Source: Streptomyces sp. 1222.5
GTDB taxonomy: Bacteria > Actinomycetota > Actinomycetes > Streptomycetales > Streptomycetaceae
Assembly: GCF_900105245.1 (NCBI RefSeq)
Contig: NZ_FNSZ01000001.1
Span: forward strand, 2,232,001-2,296,000
DNA length: 64,000 bases
Reading direction: 5' to 3'
The position numbers were made by a program, and so were the translations under genes. The notes below the pieces were generated by a model. The model saw only the letters and a program-made list of their open reading frames with translations, was not told where the DNA came from and ran no database searches. Of the stretch, positions 62,232-64,000 are shown in pieces; position 1 is the first letter of the stretch, and the number at the start of each line of letters is the position of its first letter.

Positions 62232-63056
62232 GTGGTCATTCCCGTCCATGACGTGAACCCGGTGCGCCGCACCCCCTGGGTGACGTACGCGCTCATCGCG
62301 GCCAATGTGCTCGTGTTCCTCACCACGCCCGGTCTGGCCGGCTCCGTGGCCGGTGACGGCGAACTGGTGCGGCTGTGCCATCTCCAGGCCTTCATGGACC
62401 AGTACGCGGCGGTCCCGAAGGAGCTGATCCACCATCAGCTGCCGCGGCTGGTGCCCACGGGCGAGGTCGGCGTGGGCCCGCACGGCCCGGGCTGCGTCGT
62501 CGGCCCGCCCGGGTACCACAAGTCACCGGCGCTGTCGGTCCTCACGGCGATGTTCCTGCACGGGGGCTGGCTGCATCTGCTGGGGAACATGCTGTTCCTG
62601 CTGATCTTCGGCAACAACGTCGAGGACCGGATGGGCCACGTCCGGTACTTCCTCTTCTACGTCGTCTGCGGCTACGCGGCCGGCTACGGCTTCGCGCTCC
62701 TCAACGCCTCCTCGGGCGACCCGCTGATCGGCGCCTCCGGTGCCGTGGCCGGCGTTCTCGGGGCCTACCTGGTGCTGTATCCGAAGGCCCGGGTGTGGGT
62801 GCTCGTGCCGTTCCTGGTCTTCCTGCCGCTCCGGCTGCCCGCCTGGATGGTGCTGGGCTTCTGGTTCGTGCTCCAGGCGGTGTACTCCTCCGGGCACGGC
62901 GTCTCCGGCGCCGGGACGGTGGCGTACACGGCCCACGTGGCAGGCTTCGTGGCGGGCATGCTGCTGGCGTGGCCGCTCAAGCCGGGCACGCCCGCCCCGC
63001 CGGAACCGCCCGGCCTGCTGTTCGGCAGGCGGGCGCGGCCGTACTACACCTGGTGA
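62232..63056 (+). CDS. Rhomboid family intramembrane serine protease
   Basis: 274 aa from a GTG at 62232. A cytoplasmic N-terminus, a first helix (YALIAANVLVFLT), a long loop, then five more helices. The rhomboid motifs are present: HGGWLHLLGNMLFL, catalytic Ser169 in GASGAV and catalytic His235 in YTAHVAGF. It cleaves transmembrane substrates inside the membrane. The C-terminal tail ends GRRARPYYTW. It converges on hemE with only 1 bp between stops. Confidence 0.95.
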   Translation: MVIPVHDVNPVRRTPWVTYALIAANVLVFLTTPGLAGSVAGDGELVRLCHLQAFMDQYAAVPKELIHHQLPRLVPTGEVGVGPHGPGCVVGPPGYHKSPALSVLTAMFLHGGWLHLLGNMLFLLIFGNNVEDRMGHVRYFLFYVVCGYAAGYGFALLNASSGDPLIGASGAVAGVLGAYLVLYPKARVWVLVPFLVFLPLRLPAWMVLGFWFVLQAVYSSGHGVSGAGTVAYTAHVAGFVAGMLLAWPLKPGTPAPPEPPGLLFGRRARPYYTW

Positions 63057-63057
63057 G

Positions 63058-64000
63058 TCAGCGCGCGGTGCGCGTGTGGACGTACTCGACCAGCCGGGTC
63101 AGCGCGTCCGGGTCGGTGTTCGGCATGACACCGTGGCCGAGGTTGAAGACGTGGCCCTCCAGACCGGCGGCCGCCTGAAGCACCTCACCGGCCTTGGCCT
63201 CGACGGTGTCCTTGTCGGTGAACAGGACGGTGGGGTCGAGGTTGCCCTGGAGCGCCTTGCCGGGGCCGACGCGGCGCACCGCCTCGTCCATCGGCACGCG
63301 CCAGTCGACACCGACGACGTCCGCGCCGGCCTCGCCCATGAGCCGCAGCAGCTCACCGGTGCCGACACCGAAGTGGATGCGCGGGACGCCGTACCCGGCG
63401 ACCGCGTCGAAGACCTTCGCGGAAGCGGGCATCACCGAGCGGCGGTAGTCCGCCGGCGCCAGCGAGCCGACCCAGGAGTCGAACAGCTGGACCGCGCTCG
63501 CGCCGGCCTCGATCTGCACCTTCAGGAAGGCGGCCGTGATGTCGGCGAGCCGGTCGAGCAGGTCGGCCCAGAGCTCCGGGTCGCCGTACATCATCGCCTT
63601 GGCGTTCTCGTACGTGCGTGAGGGGCCGCCCTCGACCAGGTAGCTAGCGAGGGTGAACGGGGCGCCCGCGAAACCGATCAGCGGGGTGGCACCCAGCTCG
63701 CGGGTGAGCTGGCCGATCGCCTCGGTGACGTAGGGGACGTCCTCGGGGGTGAGATCGCGCAGCCGGGCCAGGTCGGCGCGGGTGCGGATCGGCTGCTCGA
63801 CGACCGGGCCGACACCGGGCTTGATGTCGAGGTCGATGCCGATGGCCTTGAGCGGGACGACGATGTCGCTGAAGTAGATCGCCGCGTCCACGCCGTGCCG
63901 CCGCACCGGCTGGAGCGTGATCTCGGTGACCAGCTCGGGCATCATGCAGGACTGGAGCATCGGAACGCCCTCGCGCACCTTGCGGTACTCGGGCAGGGAG
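63058..64000 (-). CDS. hemE: Uroporphyrinogen decarboxylase HemE (5' end outside window)
   Basis: The frame is open to the right edge, where the chain reads SLPEYRKVRE, an internal HemE motif, so the N-terminus is missing. MLQSCMMPELVTEITLQPV, AAIYFSDIVVPLKAIGIDL, PLIGFAGAPFTLASYL and the C-terminal HFGVGTGELL identify it. It decarboxylates uroporphyrinogen III to coproporphyrinogen III, the substrate of CgoX in this window. The catalytic Asp in YFSDI is present. A shorter start at 63978 would be wrong. Confidence 0.96.
   Translation of the reverse strand, partial: SLPEYRKVREGVPMLQSCMMPELVTEITLQPVRRHGVDAAIYFSDIVVPLKAIGIDLDIKPGVGPVVEQPIRTRADLARLRDLTPEDVPYVTEAIGQLTRELGATPLIGFAGAPFTLASYLVEGGPSRTYENAKAMMYGDPELWADLLDRLADITAAFLKVQIEAGASAVQLFDSWVGSLAPADYRRSVMPASAKVFDAVAGYGVPRIHFGVGTGELLRLMGEAGADVVGVDWRVPMDEAVRRVGPGKALQGNLDPTVLFTDKDTVEAKAGEVLQAAAGLEGHVFNLGHGVMPNTDPDALTRLVEYVHTRTAR

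Overview
The window is high-GC actinomycete chromosome, almost certainly Streptomyces. Evidence: third-codon GC bias with many antisense shadow frames, GTG/TTG starts, a bifunctional germacradienol/geosmin synthase beside a CprB-type gamma-butyrolactone-receptor homologue (neighbours also in S. coelicolor), an SSI-type protease inhibitor, and the actinobacterial coproporphyrin-dependent haem genes. I see no tRNA, rRNA, CRISPR array, prophage or insertion sequence; it reads as stable core/near-core chromosome. The first gene (MMPL transporter) and the last (hemE) are cut by the window edges.

Layout. 1-7.7 kb: MMPL exporter end, MGT-type glycosyltransferase, aminoglycoside-phosphotransferase-like kinase, DEDDh exonuclease, a SAV2148-type HEPN protein, and a two-gene secreted copper amine oxidase-like unit whose N-terminal and catalytic parts seem to be on separate genes. 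7.8-18.4 kb: the alpha-glucan to trehalose enzymes GlgX, TreY and TreZ, all on the + strand but separated by an MFS transporter, an M14 carboxypeptidase, an SSI inhibitor and an FHA protein. 18.4-31.2 kb: a degenerate kinase-like protein, M24 peptidase, PDZ protein, multicopper oxidase, geosmin synthase, a hydrolase-P450 operon, a DUF89 phosphatase, cprB and a membrane-anchored AA10 LPMO. 31.2-34.2 kb: a secreted protein divergent from a DUF6230-DUF6114 pair, then TerB. 34.3-37.9 kb: a compatible-solute-type ABC importer operon. 38-43.9 kb: PP2C phosphatase, MsrB, MurC, a conserved hypothetical, a RibD-C reductase and ZapE. 44-51.9 kb: a small secreted protein, carbonic anhydrase, SulP transporter, SPFH protein, FAD-Rieske oxidoreductase, polysaccharide deacetylase, small zinc-ribbon protein, DUF6086-like protein and Pth2-like protein. 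52-55.2 kb: a DUF692 (MNIO) enzyme with a fused partner-like domain, a DUF4142 protein and a TIGR04222-type membrane protein. 55.3-64 kb: secreted Tap-like hydrolase, haem genes (chdC/hemQ, cgoX/hemY, hemE), DUF4349 lipoprotein, CoA-disulfide-reductase-like enzyme and rhomboid protease.

How the parts may work together. GlgX/TreY/TreZ convert branched glucan to trehalose. CA and SulP overlap by 4 bp and suggest bicarbonate uptake/CO2 interconversion. HemE, CgoX and ChdC are three steps of one haem route. Copper chemistry recurs (split amine oxidase, multicopper oxidase, LPMO). Only two TTA codons were found in genes by eye, in cprB (codon 5) and the multicopper oxidase (codon 30), which would put both under bldA control. 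The best candidates for something undescribed are the split amine oxidase with a non-consensus cofactor motif and the fused-MNIO/DUF4142/TIGR04222 locus, which has no visible precursor peptide.
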